From the NCBI RefSeq assembly GCF_011751745.2, contig NZ_CP061170.1, positions 1,860,001 to 1,924,000 of the forward strand: a stretch of 64,000 bases of DNA, read 5' to 3'. Source of the stretch: Paramicrobacterium fandaimingii (lineage in GTDB: Bacteria > Actinomycetota > Actinomycetes > Actinomycetales > Microbacteriaceae). A model generated the notes under the pieces. That model worked only from the letters and a program-made list of their open reading frames with translations. It did no database searches and was not told where the DNA came from. This document shows, piece by piece, positions 37,389-47,188 of the stretch (positions within the stretch are counted from its first letter, which is position 1; each line of letters starts with the position of its first letter). A program made the position numbers and the translations under genes.

Positions 37389-38215
37389 GCCGTTGGCGCA
37401 GGCGCCGCTTCTTTGCGCGCAATGACCTCGCCGTGCGGGATAGCAAACCAGCCGCTCTCGTCACGCGCCCACTTTCGCCACGCGCGTGACATGGAGTGGA
37501 GGTCGTCAGCCTGCGCAGCTCCAGACTCCACGGCCATCACGGCAAAGTGCGAGTCGGTGGCGCGTTCTGCCCAGGCGCTTCCCCAGCTCTCGCGCTCGTC
37601 TTCAGCCGAGTAGCACCACACGGATGCCGATGACGCCACGATTGTCGCGCCCGCGTGCAGCGCGATTGCCCGGAGCCGTCTGCCGATATCGGGATCACCG
37701 TGCGCATACCGCGCGGCGGACAGGTACGTGGAGCGCCAGCTATCGAGTCCTTCGCTATCGGGATACCACACGGTGCCCGAATAGATCGCATCGCGCACAG
37801 CGACGAGTCCTCCCGGTTTGACAACTCGAAGCATCTCGGCCATCACTCTGCTCGGGTCTGAAACATGCTGCAAAACCTGGTGTGCGTGCACGAGATCGAA
37901 CGTATCGTCGGGCGAATCGATCTCGTAGCCGCTTCCGGTGTCGAATTCCACGTTCTCGATGCCCTGCGACTCCGCGAGGCCTGTGGCGCGCTCGGCCATC
38001 GTCGGTTCCACGTCTATGCCGCGCACCAGGCCAGGATGGACTCTGCGGGCGAGGTCGACAGTGATCGTCCCCGGACCGCTTCCCACATCGAGAACCCGCA
38101 TTCCTCGCGAGAGATGCGGAATGAGATACGCCGCGGAGTCCTCCACCGTGCGTCGGGCATGCGAACGAACAACACTCTCGTGATGCCCGTGAACATAAGG
38201 GTCATGTGCGCTCAT
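37385..38215 (-). CDS. Class I SAM-dependent methyltransferase
   Basis: Protein of 276 residues of the UbiE/Methyltransf_11 type. SAM-binding motif I VLDVGSGPGTITVDLA around residues 41-56, acidic loop GIDVEPTM, then DLVHAHQVLQHVSDP and VVKPGGLVAVRD. The methyl acceptor is unknown; UbiE-like proteins are often over-annotated as quinone methylases. It is monocistronic, with a candidate leaderless promoter. Confidence 0.88.
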   Translation of the reverse strand: MSAHDPYVHGHHESVVRSHARRTVEDSAAYLIPHLSRGMRVLDVGSGPGTITVDLARRVHPGLVRGIDVEPTMAERATGLAESQGIENVEFDTGSGYEIDSPDDTFDLVHAHQVLQHVSDPSRVMAEMLRVVKPGGLVAVRDAIYSGTVWYPDSEGLDSWRSTYLSAARYAHGDPDIGRRLRAIALHAGATIVASSASVWCYSAEDERESWGSAWAERATDSHFAVMAVESGAAQADDLHSMSRAWRKWARDESGWFAIPHGEVIARKEAAPAPTA

Positions 38216-38221
38216 GCACCA

Positions 38222-38227
38222 AGGCTA
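38222..38227 (-). promoter_or_regulatory. -10 element of the methyltransferase gene (leaderless)
   Basis: On the minus strand TAGCCT ends six bases before the ATG at 38215, with no ribosome site between. Confidence 0.5.
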
Positions 38228-38278
38228 CTCGCGTCGCACGTGACGCCTCGCCACCGCGGCAGCGACCGCGTGCGACGG

Positions 38279-39547
38279 CTAGGCGGACTTCTCGCGTCGA
38301 TGTGCCTCGAAGATCGGCTCCGCTCCATCGGTGACCGACTCTCGAGTGATGATCACTCGAGAGATGTTGTCACTTGATGGCACGTCGAACATGATCGGCC
38401 CGAGCACGTCTTCCAGAATCGCCCGGAGTCCACGCGCTCCGGTCTTGCGCTCAACAGCAAGATCGGCGATCGCCTCGAGTGCGTCTCGCTCAAACTCGAG
38501 TTCGACTCCATCGAGCTCGAACATCCGCTCAAACTGCTTGACGAGAGCGTTGCGAGGCTCCGTCAAGATCTGCATGAGCGCATGCTGGTCGAGCGAGGTC
38601 ACTGTCGTCAGCACCGGCAGTCGACCGATAAACTCAGGAATGAGACCGAACTTGTGAAGGTCTTCGGGAAGCACTTCGCTGAACAGGTCAGCGTTGTCGT
38701 CTTGCGAATGCAAGGGCGCACCGAAGCCGATTCCGCGCTTGCCCGCACGCGATGACACGATGTCTTCGAGCCCAGCAAATGCTCCAGCCACGATGAAGAG
38801 AACGTTCGTCGTGTCAATCTGGATGAATTCCTGATGCGGATGCTTCCGGCCGCCCTGCGGCGGAACCGAGGCAACCGTACCCTCGAGAATCTTCAAAAGC
38901 GCCTGCTGCACGCCCTCGCCAGACACATCTCGCGTGATCGACGGGTTCTCGGCCTTTCGCGCGATCTTGTCGATCTCATCGATGTAGATAATTCCCGTCT
39001 CGGCACGCTTGACGTCATAATCCGCAGCCTGCAAAAGTTTGAGCAGAATGTTCTCGACATCCTCACCCACATAGCCCGCTTCAGTGAGCGCTGTCGCGTC
39101 GGCGACAGCGAACGGAACGTTGAGCTGCTTCGCGAGCGTCTGCGCAAGATATGTCTTACCGCACCCTGTCGGCCCCACCATCAAAATGTTGCTCTTGGCG
39201 ATCTCGACATCGTCGTTCATGCTGTCGGCGCTGGTCAGCGTCGTGCGTGCCTTGACTCGCTTGTAGTGGTTATACACCGCCACAGCGAGGGAACGCTTGG
39301 CTGGTTCTTGCCCGATCACGTACTCTTCAAGGAAGTCGAAGATCTCGCGCGGTTTGGGCAGCTCGAACTCGCCCGTCGCCGACTCGCCTGCTTCGGCGAG
39401 ACGTTCCTCAATGATTTCGTTGCAGAGCTCAACGCACTCATCGCAGATATAGACCCCTGGGCCCGCGATCAGCTGCTGAACCTGCTTCTGGCTCTTGCCG
39501 CAGAAGGAGCACTTCAGCAGGTCGGCACTCTCACCGATTCGCGCCAT
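38279..39547 (-). CDS. clpX: ATP-dependent protease ATPase subunit ClpX
   Basis: AAA+ unfoldase of 422 residues that feeds substrates to ClpP. N-terminal four-cysteine zinc domain (C13, C16, C35, C38), Walker [12 protein letters not shown], Walker [10 protein letters not shown], and the ClpP-docking loop RGIGFGAP. It follows clpP2 downstream on the same strand, but a hairpin separates them. A GAGGAGGCA site precedes the ATG. Confidence 0.98.
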   Translation of the reverse strand: MARIGESADLLKCSFCGKSQKQVQQLIAGPGVYICDECVELCNEIIEERLAEAGESATGEFELPKPREIFDFLEEYVIGQEPAKRSLAVAVYNHYKRVKARTTLTSADSMNDDVEIAKSNILMVGPTGCGKTYLAQTLAKQLNVPFAVADATALTEAGYVGEDVENILLKLLQAADYDVKRAETGIIYIDEIDKIARKAENPSITRDVSGEGVQQALLKILEGTVASVPPQGGRKHPHQEFIQIDTTNVLFIVAGAFAGLEDIVSSRAGKRGIGFGAPLHSQDDNADLFSEVLPEDLHKFGLIPEFIGRLPVLTTVTSLDQHALMQILTEPRNALVKQFERMFELDGVELEFERDALEAIADLAVERKTGARGLRAILEDVLGPIMFDVPSSDNISRVIITRESVTDGAEPIFEAHRREKSA

Positions 39548-39642
39548 TGGCGTGCCTCCTCAATTGGATGCTGTGCATGTAACGAGCCTAACCTCTTCGA
39601 CCGACATCGCACGCGAACTGTGTCGCGTGTGTGTCATACGAA

Positions 39643-39676
39643 GAAACGGCGACAGGCGAGCGCCCACCGCCGTTTC
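39643..39676. terminator. Hairpin between clpP2 and clpX
   Basis: GAAACGGCG and CGCCGTTTC form a nine-base-pair stem; the loop holds a smaller GGCG/CGCC stem. On the minus strand it is followed by TTCTTCGT. It lies 15 bases after clpP2 and could terminate or attenuate before clpX. Confidence 0.65.
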
Positions 39677-39690
39677 TCATGATCACACTT

Positions 39691-40359
39691 CTACGGCGTC
39701 AGCGCCGCGGGCGCATTCTTCCGACTGGTGAGCACCTGATCGATCAAACCGTACTCAAGCGCTTCCTCGGCCGACAGAATCTTGTCGCGGTCGATATCAG
39801 TGTGCACCTGCTCCTGCGAGCGGTTCGAATGACGGGCAAGCGTCTCCTCAAGCCAGGTACGCATCCGCATGATCTCTGCTGCCTGAATCTCGATGTCTGA
39901 GGCCTGGCCCTGGCCCGCCTCACCGACGGCGGGCTGGTGAATGAGAATACGGGCGTTGGGAAGCGCGAGGCGCCGGCCCGGAGATCCCGCAGCCGTCAGT
40001 ACGGCCGCCGCCGACGCAGCCTGACCGAGCACGACGGTCTGAACGTGCGGCCTGATGTACTGCATGGTGTCGTAGATTGCCGTCATCGCGGTGAATGACC
40101 CGCCAGGCGAATTGATGTACATCACGATCTCGCGGTCGGGATCCATGCTCTCGAGCACAAGGAGTTGAGCCATGATGTCGTCAGCCGACGCGTCGTCGAC
40201 CTGCACGCCGAGAAAGATGATGCGGTCTTCGAACAGCTTCGCGTATGGGTCTTGACGCTTGTAACCGTAGGCGGTGCGCTCCTCGAAACTCGGCAGAATA
40301 TAGCGCGAGCTCGGCATCTGCAGGGAGCGACCTGCCGCTTCAAATGTGGGAGTCTGCAT
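39691..40359 (-). CDS. clpP2: ATP-dependent Clp protease proteolytic subunit 2
   Basis: Serine protease subunit of 222 residues. Catalytic Ser116 in GQAASAAAVLTAAG, His141 in LIHQPAVG; the N-terminal stretch (MPSSRYILPSFEERTAYG) is typical of actinobacterial ClpP2. The frame opens further upstream inside clpP1, but the ATG at 40359 with AGAGGACGAC before it is the true start. In actinobacteria ClpP1 and ClpP2 form a mixed complex. Confidence 0.96.
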   Translation of the reverse strand: MQTPTFEAAGRSLQMPSSRYILPSFEERTAYGYKRQDPYAKLFEDRIIFLGVQVDDASADDIMAQLLVLESMDPDREIVMYINSPGGSFTAMTAIYDTMQYIRPHVQTVVLGQAASAAAVLTAAGSPGRRLALPNARILIHQPAVGEAGQGQASDIEIQAAEIMRMRTWLEETLARHSNRSQEQVHTDIDRDKILSAEEALEYGLIDQVLTSRKNAPAALTP

Positions 40360-40378
40360 TATTGTCGTCCTCTTCTGA

Positions 40379-40972
40379 CTACTTCTGAGAGCTGTCGGTT
40401 CCGCCGCCGCCGGCCACGTCGGTTGCCGACGCGCGGATGTGGTCGACGAATCCGTATTCGAGTGCCTGATCCGCGGTGAACCAGCGATCGCGGTCGCCGT
40501 CCTTGTCGATCTGCTCAACGCTCTTGCCGGTCTGAGATGCAGTGATCTCTGCGAGACGGCGCTTCATGTCGAGGATCAGCTGAGCCTGGGTCTGCACGTC
40601 GCTCGCGGTTCCGCCAAAGCCACCGTGAGGCTGGTGAAGCAGAACACGGGCGTTCGGCGTGATGTACCGCTTACCCTTCGTTCCGCTTGTCAGCAACAGC
40701 TGACCCATTGACGCTGCCATCCCGATTCCCACTGTCACGATGTCGTTCGGCACATACTGCATGGTGTCGTAGATTGCCATGCCAGCAGTGATCGAACCAC
40801 CGGGCGAGTTGATATACAGGAAGATGTCGCGCTTCGGGTCATCGGCGGCGAGCAAGAGAATCTTCGCGCAGATCTCATTGGCGTTCTCGTCGCGCACTTC
40901 TGAACCAAGCCAGATGATGCGGTCTTTCAGAAGCTGGTCAAAAACACTCTGGGCCACAAGGGGCTCTGCCAT
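40379..40972 (-). CDS. clpP1: ATP-dependent Clp protease proteolytic subunit 1
   Basis: Serine protease subunit of 197 residues. Catalytic Ser88 ([11 protein letters not shown]) and His113 (LLHQPHGG); C-terminal Gly/Ser-rich tail. Starting at the ATG at 40972 with GGAGCGCGAC upstream rather than at the frame opening at 41038. It precedes clpP2 by 19 bases. Confidence 0.96.
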   Translation of the reverse strand: MAEPLVAQSVFDQLLKDRIIWLGSEVRDENANEICAKILLLAADDPKRDIFLYINSPGGSITAGMAIYDTMQYVPNDIVTVGIGMAASMGQLLLTSGTKGKRYITPNARVLLHQPHGGFGGTASDVQTQAQLILDMKRRLAEITASQTGKSVEQIDKDGDRDRWFTADQALEYGFVDHIRASATDVAGGGGTDSSQK

Positions 40973-41069
40973 GTCGCGCTCCGTTTCGTTATCGCTACAG
41001 TACGAATCTAGTGGAGAAGAGGTCTGCACCCGGGTCATGTTCGCCGTGGGCAGATCATCCCTTCCGACA

Positions 41070-41108
41070 GGAACGGGGCCGGGACCTTTCGGTTCCCGGC
41101 CCCGTTCC
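41070..41108. terminator. Strong hairpin between tig and clpP1
   Basis: GGAACGGGGCCGGGACC and GGTTCCCGGCCCCGTTCC pair along 17 bases with one bulge and a TTTC loop. It lies 15 bases after tig. The stem is very G+C-rich but lacks a T-run; it probably separates tig from the clp genes. Confidence 0.75.
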
Positions 41109-41122
41109 CAGAACGATGGTTC

Positions 41123-42472
41123 TTACATCTCTTCGTCAGATGCAGGAGCTTCCTCGGCATCCGATGCCTCGTCGTCAGCCTCAGGAGCGTCGTCCTCGGC
41201 AGGCGGGAGGAACCCTGTCAGATCGACAGCAGCGCCGGCCGTGTCAACGATCTCAGACTTGCCGAGAACCACGGCGATCGCCTTGTTGCGAGCAACCTCG
41301 CCAACCATCTGCGGGATCTGACCGTTCTCATCGAGAACCTTGATGAACTCGCCCGGCTCCATGCCGTACTGCGACGCGCCCTGGATCAGGTACTGGGTGA
41401 GCTCTTCCTGGCTCACCTGCACGTTCTCCTTTTCGACGATTGCGTCGAGAAGCAGCTGGGTGCGGAAGGTCTTCTCGCTCGACTCGCTCACCTCTGCGCG
41501 GTGCTCGTCGTCTTCAAGGCGACCCTCACTCTCAAGGTGACGCTCCACCTCAGCGTCGATGAGGTTCTGGGAAACCGGAATCTCGACAGCGTCGAGCAGA
41601 AGATCCACTGCCTTCGTGCGGGCCTCGGTTCCCTGCCCGAATGTCTTCTGGCTCTTCACCTGCTCGACGAGGCTCTCGCGAAGTTCGCCGATGGTGTCGA
41701 ACTCGCTGGCAATCTGCGCGAAGTCGTCATCGGCCTCGGGGAGTTCGCGCTCCTTGACGGCGCTGACCGTCACGGCAACTTCGGCGTTCTCACCCTGGTG
41801 CTCGCCACCGAGAAGCGGCGACGAGAAAGTCGTGCTCTCACCGGCTGTGAGGGAATCTACGGCCTCATCCATGCCTTCAAGGAGCTCGCCTGAACCAACC
41901 TCATACGAAACGCCGCTTGCGGAATCGACTTCTTCGCCATCGATCGTCGCTGACAGGTCAATCTGCACGAAGTCACCCGTCTTCGCGGGGCGGTCGACAG
42001 AAACGAGTGTGCCGAACCGTGTCCTGAGCTCATCGAGAGAGGTGTCGATGTCGGCATCGGTTACCTCTGCAGGCTCCACCTCGACCTTGAGACCCTCGTA
42101 TTCGGGAATCTCGAACTCGGGACGAACGTCAACCTCGACGCTGACGATCAGATCGCCAGAGAAGTCCTTGTCGCTCGGCCACTCTGTGACGTCAGCCTCG
42201 GGACGGCCGAGGGTCTTGATATCCTCTTCGGCAACAGCCTTGCGATAAATCTCATCGAGGCCTTCACTGACCGCCTGCTCGATAACCGCACCCTTGCCGA
42301 CACGCTGATCAATGATCGCCGGGGGAACCTTGCCCTTGCGGAAGCCGGGGATCGAGATCTGCTCCGCGATCGCCGAGTAGGCGCTGGTGATGCTTGGCTT
42401 GAGCTCCTCGGGGGGAACCGAGATAGTGAGCTTCACCCGGGTCGGGTTCAGCTTTTCGACCGTGGTCTTCAC
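41123..42472 (-). CDS. tig: Trigger factor chaperone
   Basis: Ribosome-bound chaperone of 449 residues. Ribosome-binding N-terminus including the signature [10 protein letters not shown], a peptidyl-prolyl isomerase domain near residues 150-240 ([14 protein letters not shown]), helical C-terminal arms, and an acidic tail rich in Glu, Asp and Ala. GTG start ten bases after AGGAGAAC. Confidence 0.97.
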   Translation of the reverse strand: MKTTVEKLNPTRVKLTISVPPEELKPSITSAYSAIAEQISIPGFRKGKVPPAIIDQRVGKGAVIEQAVSEGLDEIYRKAVAEEDIKTLGRPEADVTEWPSDKDFSGDLIVSVEVDVRPEFEIPEYEGLKVEVEPAEVTDADIDTSLDELRTRFGTLVSVDRPAKTGDFVQIDLSATIDGEEVDSASGVSYEVGSGELLEGMDEAVDSLTAGESTTFSSPLLGGEHQGENAEVAVTVSAVKERELPEADDDFAQIASEFDTIGELRESLVEQVKSQKTFGQGTEARTKAVDLLLDAVEIPVSQNLIDAEVERHLESEGRLEDDEHRAEVSESSEKTFRTQLLLDAIVEKENVQVSQEELTQYLIQGASQYGMEPGEFIKVLDENGQIPQMVGEVARNKAIAVVLGKSEIVDTAGAAVDLTGFLPPAEDDAPEADDEASDAEEAPASDEEM

Positions 42473-42523
42473 GATTATGCGTTCTCCTGTGATTTGGATT
42501 CTTACCTCGAACGAGGACGTACG

Positions 42524-42601
42524 TGGTCGGGGCGACAGGATTCGAACCTGCGACCTCCCGCTCCCAAAGCGGGCGCTCTAGCCAAGCTGAGCTACGCCCC
42601 G
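42524..42601 (-). tRNA. tRNA-Pro (anticodon TGG)
   Basis: Complete cloverleaf on the minus strand: acceptor CGGGGCG pairs with CGCCCCG, anticodon arm CCCGC-TTTGGGA-GCGGG, T-loop GTTCGAATC, encoded CCA. A TAGAAT at 42667-42662 with TTGAGC upstream (15-base spacing, somewhat short) may be its promoter. Confidence 0.97.
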
Positions 42602-42792
42602 GCGCAAACGAACCGGATGTGGACCTTCACCAAGGCATAAGCAGGCGAATTGACCTCAAGCATTCTACTGTACTTCGTTCGGGCTCAATTACCGCATCGG
42701 ACGAGATGAGACCACGGCGTTGAACCTCGACAGCGACATCAGTGTACGCGAGATCGTGAAACGTGTACTACGATATTCGAGTGCCCCGGCAT

Positions 42793-42866
42793 GGGGATGT
42801 AGCTCAATGGTAGAGCCTCAGTCTTCCAAACTGATGGTGCGAGTTCGATTCTCGTCATCCCCTCCA
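42793..42866 (+). tRNA. tRNA-Gly (anticodon TCC)
   Basis: Complete cloverleaf: acceptor GGGGATG pairs with CATCCCC, anticodon arm TCAGT-CTTCCAA-ACTGA, T-loop GTTCGATTC, encoded CCA. The 191 bases separating it from tRNA-Pro hold only promoter-like sequence for the two tRNAs; I see no gene there. Confidence 0.97.
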
Positions 42867-42927
42867 TGTAACACCGTTCGACGTGCGGTCAGCGACACCA
42901 CATCACCGGCGACAGGAGCAGGCAGGC

Positions 42928-43113
42928 ATGAAGCTTCCGCGTCTCGAGAAGATCTGGACCGTCGCTGGCGTCGTCTGTTTTCTCGTCGGAGGCGTTCTGC
43001 TCGGAATCGGTCGGTTCGGACCGGGAACGATGCTCATGATCGCCTGCGTCGTCTGCCTCGGCTCGGCGATGGGTGCTCATCGCCGTCGCCTCAAGCGCAT
43101 CGAAAAGAACTAG
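42928..43113 (+). CDS. Small two-helix membrane protein
   Basis: Protein of 61 residues with two membrane helices (about 10-28 and 32-47) and a basic end (HRRRLKRIEKN). AGGAG six bases before the ATG supports expression. No family recognised. It follows tRNA-Gly by 61 bases and converges on the carbonic-anhydrase-like gene. Confidence 0.7.
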   Translation: MKLPRLEKIWTVAGVVCFLVGGVLLGIGRFGPGTMLMIACVVCLGSAMGAHRRRLKRIEKN

Positions 43114-43120
43114 GCAGTCC

Positions 43121-43651
43121 TCACCGTGCGCTGTGAAGGCGCGCGTTGCCAACATAGTGCTCGGCATTCGCGCGAATCGAGGCAATTTCGTCGTCAGTGA
43201 GCTCTCGTCGGACTTTCGCAGGCACACCCGCGACAAGCGAGCCAGACGGCACAACCGTTCCTCCGAGCACGACGGCACCGCCCGCAATGAGAACCTCGTC
43301 GCCGATGACGGCGCCGCTCAGAACGACAGCGCCCATTCCCACGAGGACAGTGTCTCCGATTGTGCACCCGTGCACCACGGCGTTGTGTCCGACAGATACG
43401 TCGTCACCGATGACGGTCGGTGACCCCGCATCCACATGCACGGCGACACCGTCTTGAAGGTTGCTGCGCGCACCGATCGAAATGGAGTCGGAGTCGCCGC
43501 GAAGAACGGCGTTGTACCAGACTCCCGAGTCTTCGCCCAGCGTCACATTTCCGACAACCTTCGCACCGGGTGCGACGAATGCCGTCTCGGCGATAGTCGG
43601 GCCAGGACCATTCGGCAGTGAGATTACGGATGCTGGATCGCTGATCGTCAT
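43121..43651 (-). CDS. Gamma-carbonic anhydrase-like hexapeptide-repeat protein
   Basis: Protein of 176 residues built of left-handed beta-helix repeats (IGDDVSVGHNAVVHG, IGDTVLVGMGAVVL and others). Three histidines at the gamma-carbonic anhydrase metal positions are visible: H72 (VAVHVD), H89 and H94 (GHNAVVHG). Members may hydrate carbon dioxide or serve as acyl-transfer-like proteins; activity is not assured. Leaderless-type promoter just upstream. Confidence 0.88.
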   Translation of the reverse strand: MTISDPASVISLPNGPGPTIAETAFVAPGAKVVGNVTLGEDSGVWYNAVLRGDSDSISIGARSNLQDGVAVHVDAGSPTVIGDDVSVGHNAVVHGCTIGDTVLVGMGAVVLSGAVIGDEVLIAGGAVVLGGTVVPSGSLVAGVPAKVRRELTDDEIASIRANAEHYVGNARLHSAR

Positions 43652-43657
43652 GCTTCC

Positions 43658-43663
43658 AGGGTA
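43658..43663 (-). promoter_or_regulatory. -10 element of the gamma-carbonic anhydrase-like gene (leaderless)
   Basis: On the minus strand TACCCT ends six bases before the ATG at 43651. Confidence 0.45.
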
Positions 43664-43757
43664 GTTGCTGTCACGGCCCCCCTTCGTTTCTCCATCCGGA
43701 TCTCGTTCGACGGCGCGCGGGCCGCGGGCGCGCCGACTTCTCCGCCATCATTGAGGT

Positions 43758-46700
43758 ATGACACGAGACGCGCGGCCGGGGATGCCCCAGGCGCTGCGTC
43801 GTCGGCGCATGGCGACCCTCGTCGGCAGTGTGGGCGTCTCGCTCTCCTCCTGCGCGCTGATCCTCGTGCTCGCCACACTGGTACCTCCGATCTGGCACAT
43901 TCCACTCAGCCTCGCGTTCGCCGGCGGAGTTACCTTCGCGGTTCGCGCCGCAACGCGCGCCGGGCGCCGCGCGTTTGCCGCCGTTGCCGTGCTCGCATCG
44001 CTTCTCCCCCTGGTCTTCAGCCAATGGAGCCTGCGACTGGGAGACGTCGACGTTGTCTCTGCTGTTCCCGTCTGGACGTTCATCGCTGCGATAAACGGAG
44101 TGCTCGCCGTGCTGCTTCTCGCGGCAGCCCACTTCACCACGTCGCGCACGTACACGACCCTGAGCGCGCTCGCCGCCGCCGTCGCGCTTCTGGGCATCGG
44201 CATCTCGCTCTTTCCCTTCGCGGCAGCGGAGTCACGCGCATGGGTAGGGACGCTTCTCGTCGCCTACGCCAGCGCGGCTTGGCCGCTGTTTCGGCATTCT
44301 CGATCAACTCGCGTCACTGTGAGAGCGCTGGCCGCCCTGGCGTGCCTGCTCGTTCTGGCGCTTGCCGCGACAACCTGGCCCCGCCTCACGTGGGGAACAT
44401 CTCTGGCGTTTCTGATCACGGCAGGGGCGTTCGCACTTCATCTCTTCTTGTCTCCTGTCGCGACAACAGAACGCGACGGCGCAGCGCCGAAGACGATGCC
44501 GATCCAGGTGGTGAACGACAGACCAGCACTCGCTCGTGAGCTCGGGGCCTGGAAGACAGCAGCGGCGGTGGGCCTTGGACTTGCCGTTGCGGGTGCCGCG
44601 GCGGCACCCGCCGTTCACTTCGCCTCGTTCGCACGCCAGATCGACGTCGTCGCCTGCCTCACCGCCGTGGGTGCGATTGCCCTCGCGACTGTCGCCTGGC
44701 GATTTCAGTACCACCGCAGCGCGCCTGGACTTCGCGTCGCGGGCCTTGTCACCCTCGTTGTCTGCGCGTTGACTGTCGTTCCTGCACTGGGAATCGGCGT
44801 GATCGAAACGGGGTCACGCATTGCCGTGCCGAACTTCTCGGTGTCAGCGGTCAGCGAGCACACATTGGTGTACCCAGACGTCAGTCCGTACATCTGGATC
44901 AGTCCCGCGGTGCTCACCATTGCAACGGCCGTGACGCTTCACCTGTGGGGACGCCTCGGCGTATTCAGCTGGCTTCCGCTTGCCCTCGGGGGCGTGACGC
45001 TCCTTATCGCCCACGCCACAGCGCCGACGATCGTCGCGTCCGTGCTCTCCTCGTGCGTACTCGCTGTGTCCGCGACGGCGCTTTTCATCGTGCTGCGCCC
45101 ACGTCGTGGCCGCCGAGTCGCGCTGATCACGCTTGCTTTCCTCGGCTCAGCCTCATCATTCGTCGTCGGCGGAAACAGCGCCGACGTCTGGCCGGTTGCG
45201 GCGGTCGTCGCCGTCGCGAGCCTCGGTGCCCTGAGGGCGGCAATTCCGCGACGCATCGGGCGCACGGACCGAGGCGCGATCGGCCCGGCGATCACGGCAT
45301 CCCTTGTGATCTTTCTGATCTTCACTGCCCGGTGGATTCCGCTGTGGCTGCCGGATCTCTTCGCGGAGCCGGCAGCGGCATCCGCTCTGGCCACCGTCGT
45401 CGCAGCTTCGGCGGTCCTCGTTGTCACCGCCGTTCTCGGGCGCCGGCTCCCGGCGACCGAAGCAGCAGCGATGTCTGTGCTCTCGTCCCTCGCGGCGGTG
45501 ATCGGCATCGGCAGCCTCGCAACGCTGTCGATCCAGACGGCGGAACGCGATCTTGTCTTCGCACTGGCCTGCGTTCTCGTCGCCGAGCTCTCATGGCAGG
45601 TCTCGCGGAGCGAGAAGCACAGCGTCGCTCGATACGTGACCGCGGTGCTCACTCCCCCCACTGCGGTGCTGCTCGCTGTCGAGTCCTGGCGTCACTTCGG
45701 CCCCGCGATCTGGGGTGCTCCCGAGCTCTTGGCCGTCAGCATCTCCGTGCTTCTCGCCGGGGTGGGAATTCTGCTCTTTCGCGACACCCCCTCGCCCCGG
45801 GGCGAGCCACGCTCCCATCCGGCGCGCCTCGGCTGGGATTCCGCCATTGCCCTGACATCAATCGTCACCGTGCCCGCCGCACTGACGACGAGTGAGTTCG
45901 GTGCGTTGAACCTCGTCATGCTCGGAGTGCTTCCTGTGCTTTTCTCCTTGGGGGAAGGCTCGATCAGCCGCGGCTCGCGTCGACGCAGAAACCTCGTCTG
46001 GGCGTGCATCCCACCGTTTGCCGGCGCCATTTGGCTGACACTCGCCTCACGGGGCGCCAACGGCGTCGAGCTCTATGCACTCGCCATGGCGATGCTGGTC
46101 TGCGCAGCTCTCGCAGTTGTCGCCTCCCGTCGCCCCGCTCCCCATACTCCGGTACCTCCCGGACGAAACCTCCTGACCATCGGCTCGCTCGCGATATTTC
46201 TCGTTCCCTCCATTGCGGTGAGCCAGAGCGGACCGACAGGCCAAGCCCTTCTCGTTCTGCTCATGGCAACGGTTCTCGCGTGCCTCGGCGCCTTTCTGCC
46301 TCCCCTCATCCGCGGCATCCACCTCGCTCTCTGGCTCTGGACCGCAGGTCTGCTCACCGCGGCATTCACAACAGGCATCCGCTCGTTCGCTCTTGTCGCG
46401 CGGGTCACAGACAGGTTCGACGAACTTCTCACGTGGAGCCTCGGCGGCGCAGCGCTGCTGACGATCTTCGCCGCACTCTGGCTGCGCATGGAGCAGCCGC
46501 AGGCGAGGCCGGCCTTTGCCGCTCTCGCCAGCGCTCCCCTGCTGTTGTCCCTGCCTTTTGCCAATATCGTCGCCGTCGCAGAGGCACCATGGTGGATGCT
46601 CGTGATCGTCGCGCTGGGAACAACCGGGTTTTTGGCGTACCCCCTCGCTCGCGGCTCTCGAGCACACGCTCTCGTCAGCTGGATGGCGACGCTCGGCACC

Positions 46701-47165
46701 GCTTTTCTCGCCGTCGGCACGATCACGGGTGGCCACACCGCCGTCGAGTTCATTTCGGTTCCCGCAGGGCTCCTCGCCGTCGCCGTCAATCTGAGGGTTC
46801 TGCATGCAGACGCACAGGCAACCTCGTGGCGAACCCTCGGCATACCGCTCGGGGTGATCATTCTCCCCAGTCTTCTGCAGAGCCTTACCGAACCGGCGCC
46901 CATCCGCATCGCCTGGCTTGTTGTCTGCATTTCTGCGACAGCTGCGTTCGGCGTTGTGACCAGACTCAAAGCCCCGATCATCGCCGCGAGCATTGCCGCT
47001 GTCATCATTATCCTGACGCTCGCGTGGCCCGCAATCACTGCTGTCGTCCCGGGCTGGACTGCTGTGCTCGCCGTCGCCGCGCTCCTGGCCATCGCCGCGG
47101 TGGTTGCGCATCTGCCGAGTATGCCGTTTGCGCGTGCTCTGCGCAGTGTCGCCCAGCTGCGCTGA
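43758..47165 (+). CDS. Very large polytopic membrane protein (unknown function)
   Basis: Protein of 1135 residues, almost wholly hydrophobic, with about thirty or more candidate membrane helices separated by short Arg/His loops and no sizeable soluble domain. No catalytic motif, transporter signature or repeat unit could be recognised. It resembles in overall character the large integral membrane proteins with SCO7613-type C-termini found in actinobacteria, but I cannot confirm membership. CATCAT ends six bases before the ATG. Several long antisense frames occur within it and are taken as shadows. Confidence 0.8.
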   Translation: MTRDARPGMPQALRRRRMATLVGSVGVSLSSCALILVLATLVPPIWHIPLSLAFAGGVTFAVRAATRAGRRAFAAVAVLASLLPLVFSQWSLRLGDVDVVSAVPVWTFIAAINGVLAVLLLAAAHFTTSRTYTTLSALAAAVALLGIGISLFPFAAAESRAWVGTLLVAYASAAWPLFRHSRSTRVTVRALAALACLLVLALAATTWPRLTWGTSLAFLITAGAFALHLFLSPVATTERDGAAPKTMPIQVVNDRPALARELGAWKTAAAVGLGLAVAGAAAAPAVHFASFARQIDVVACLTAVGAIALATVAWRFQYHRSAPGLRVAGLVTLVVCALTVVPALGIGVIETGSRIAVPNFSVSAVSEHTLVYPDVSPYIWISPAVLTIATAVTLHLWGRLGVFSWLPLALGGVTLLIAHATAPTIVASVLSSCVLAVSATALFIVLRPRRGRRVALITLAFLGSASSFVVGGNSADVWPVAAVVAVASLGALRAAIPRRIGRTDRGAIGPAITASLVIFLIFTARWIPLWLPDLFAEPAAASALATVVAASAVLVVTAVLGRRLPATEAAAMSVLSSLAAVIGIGSLATLSIQTAERDLVFALACVLVAELSWQVSRSEKHSVARYVTAVLTPPTAVLLAVESWRHFGPAIWGAPELLAVSISVLLAGVGILLFRDTPSPRGEPRSHPARLGWDSAIALTSIVTVPAALTTSEFGALNLVMLGVLPVLFSLGEGSISRGSRRRRNLVWACIPPFAGAIWLTLASRGANGVELYALAMAMLVCAALAVVASRRPAPHTPVPPGRNLLTIGSLAIFLVPSIAVSQSGPTGQALLVLLMATVLACLGAFLPPLIRGIHLALWLWTAGLLTAAFTTGIRSFALVARVTDRFDELLTWSLGGAALLTIFAALWLRMEQPQARPAFAALASAPLLLSLPFANIVAVAEAPWWMLVIVALGTTGFLAYPLARGSRAHALVSWMATLGTAFLAVGTITGGHTAVEFISVPAGLLAVAVNLRVLHADAQATSWRTLGIPLGVIILPSLLQSLTEPAPIRIAWLVVCISATAAFGVVTRLKAPIIAASIAAVIIILTLAWPAITAVVPGWTAVLAVAALLAIAAVVAHLPSMPFARALRSVAQLR

Positions 47166-47169
47166 CAAC

Positions 47170-47188
47170 ACAGGTGTGCCTCACCTCA
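47170..47188. promoter_or_regulatory. Possible IdeR/DtxR iron box upstream of dps
   Basis: The 19-base site centred on AGGTGTGCCTCACCT matches the IdeR/DtxR consensus (TTAGGTTAGCCTAACCTAA) at 13 of 19 positions and is itself a dyad (AGGTG-N5-CACCT). It overlaps a second dyad, CTCACCT-CAGGA-AGGTGAG (47180-47198), which may instead be a terminator for the preceding gene. Confidence 0.45.

Noticed and set aside
42602..42792. Possible small gene between tRNA-Pro and tRNA-Gly
   Set aside because: No frame with a ribosome site or conserved-looking translation; sequence is better explained as tRNA promoters.
46047..47171. Two long antisense frames (374 and 339 codons) within the large membrane protein gene
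   Set aside because: The sense frame shows regular hydrophobic helices; the antisense frames are charged shadows.
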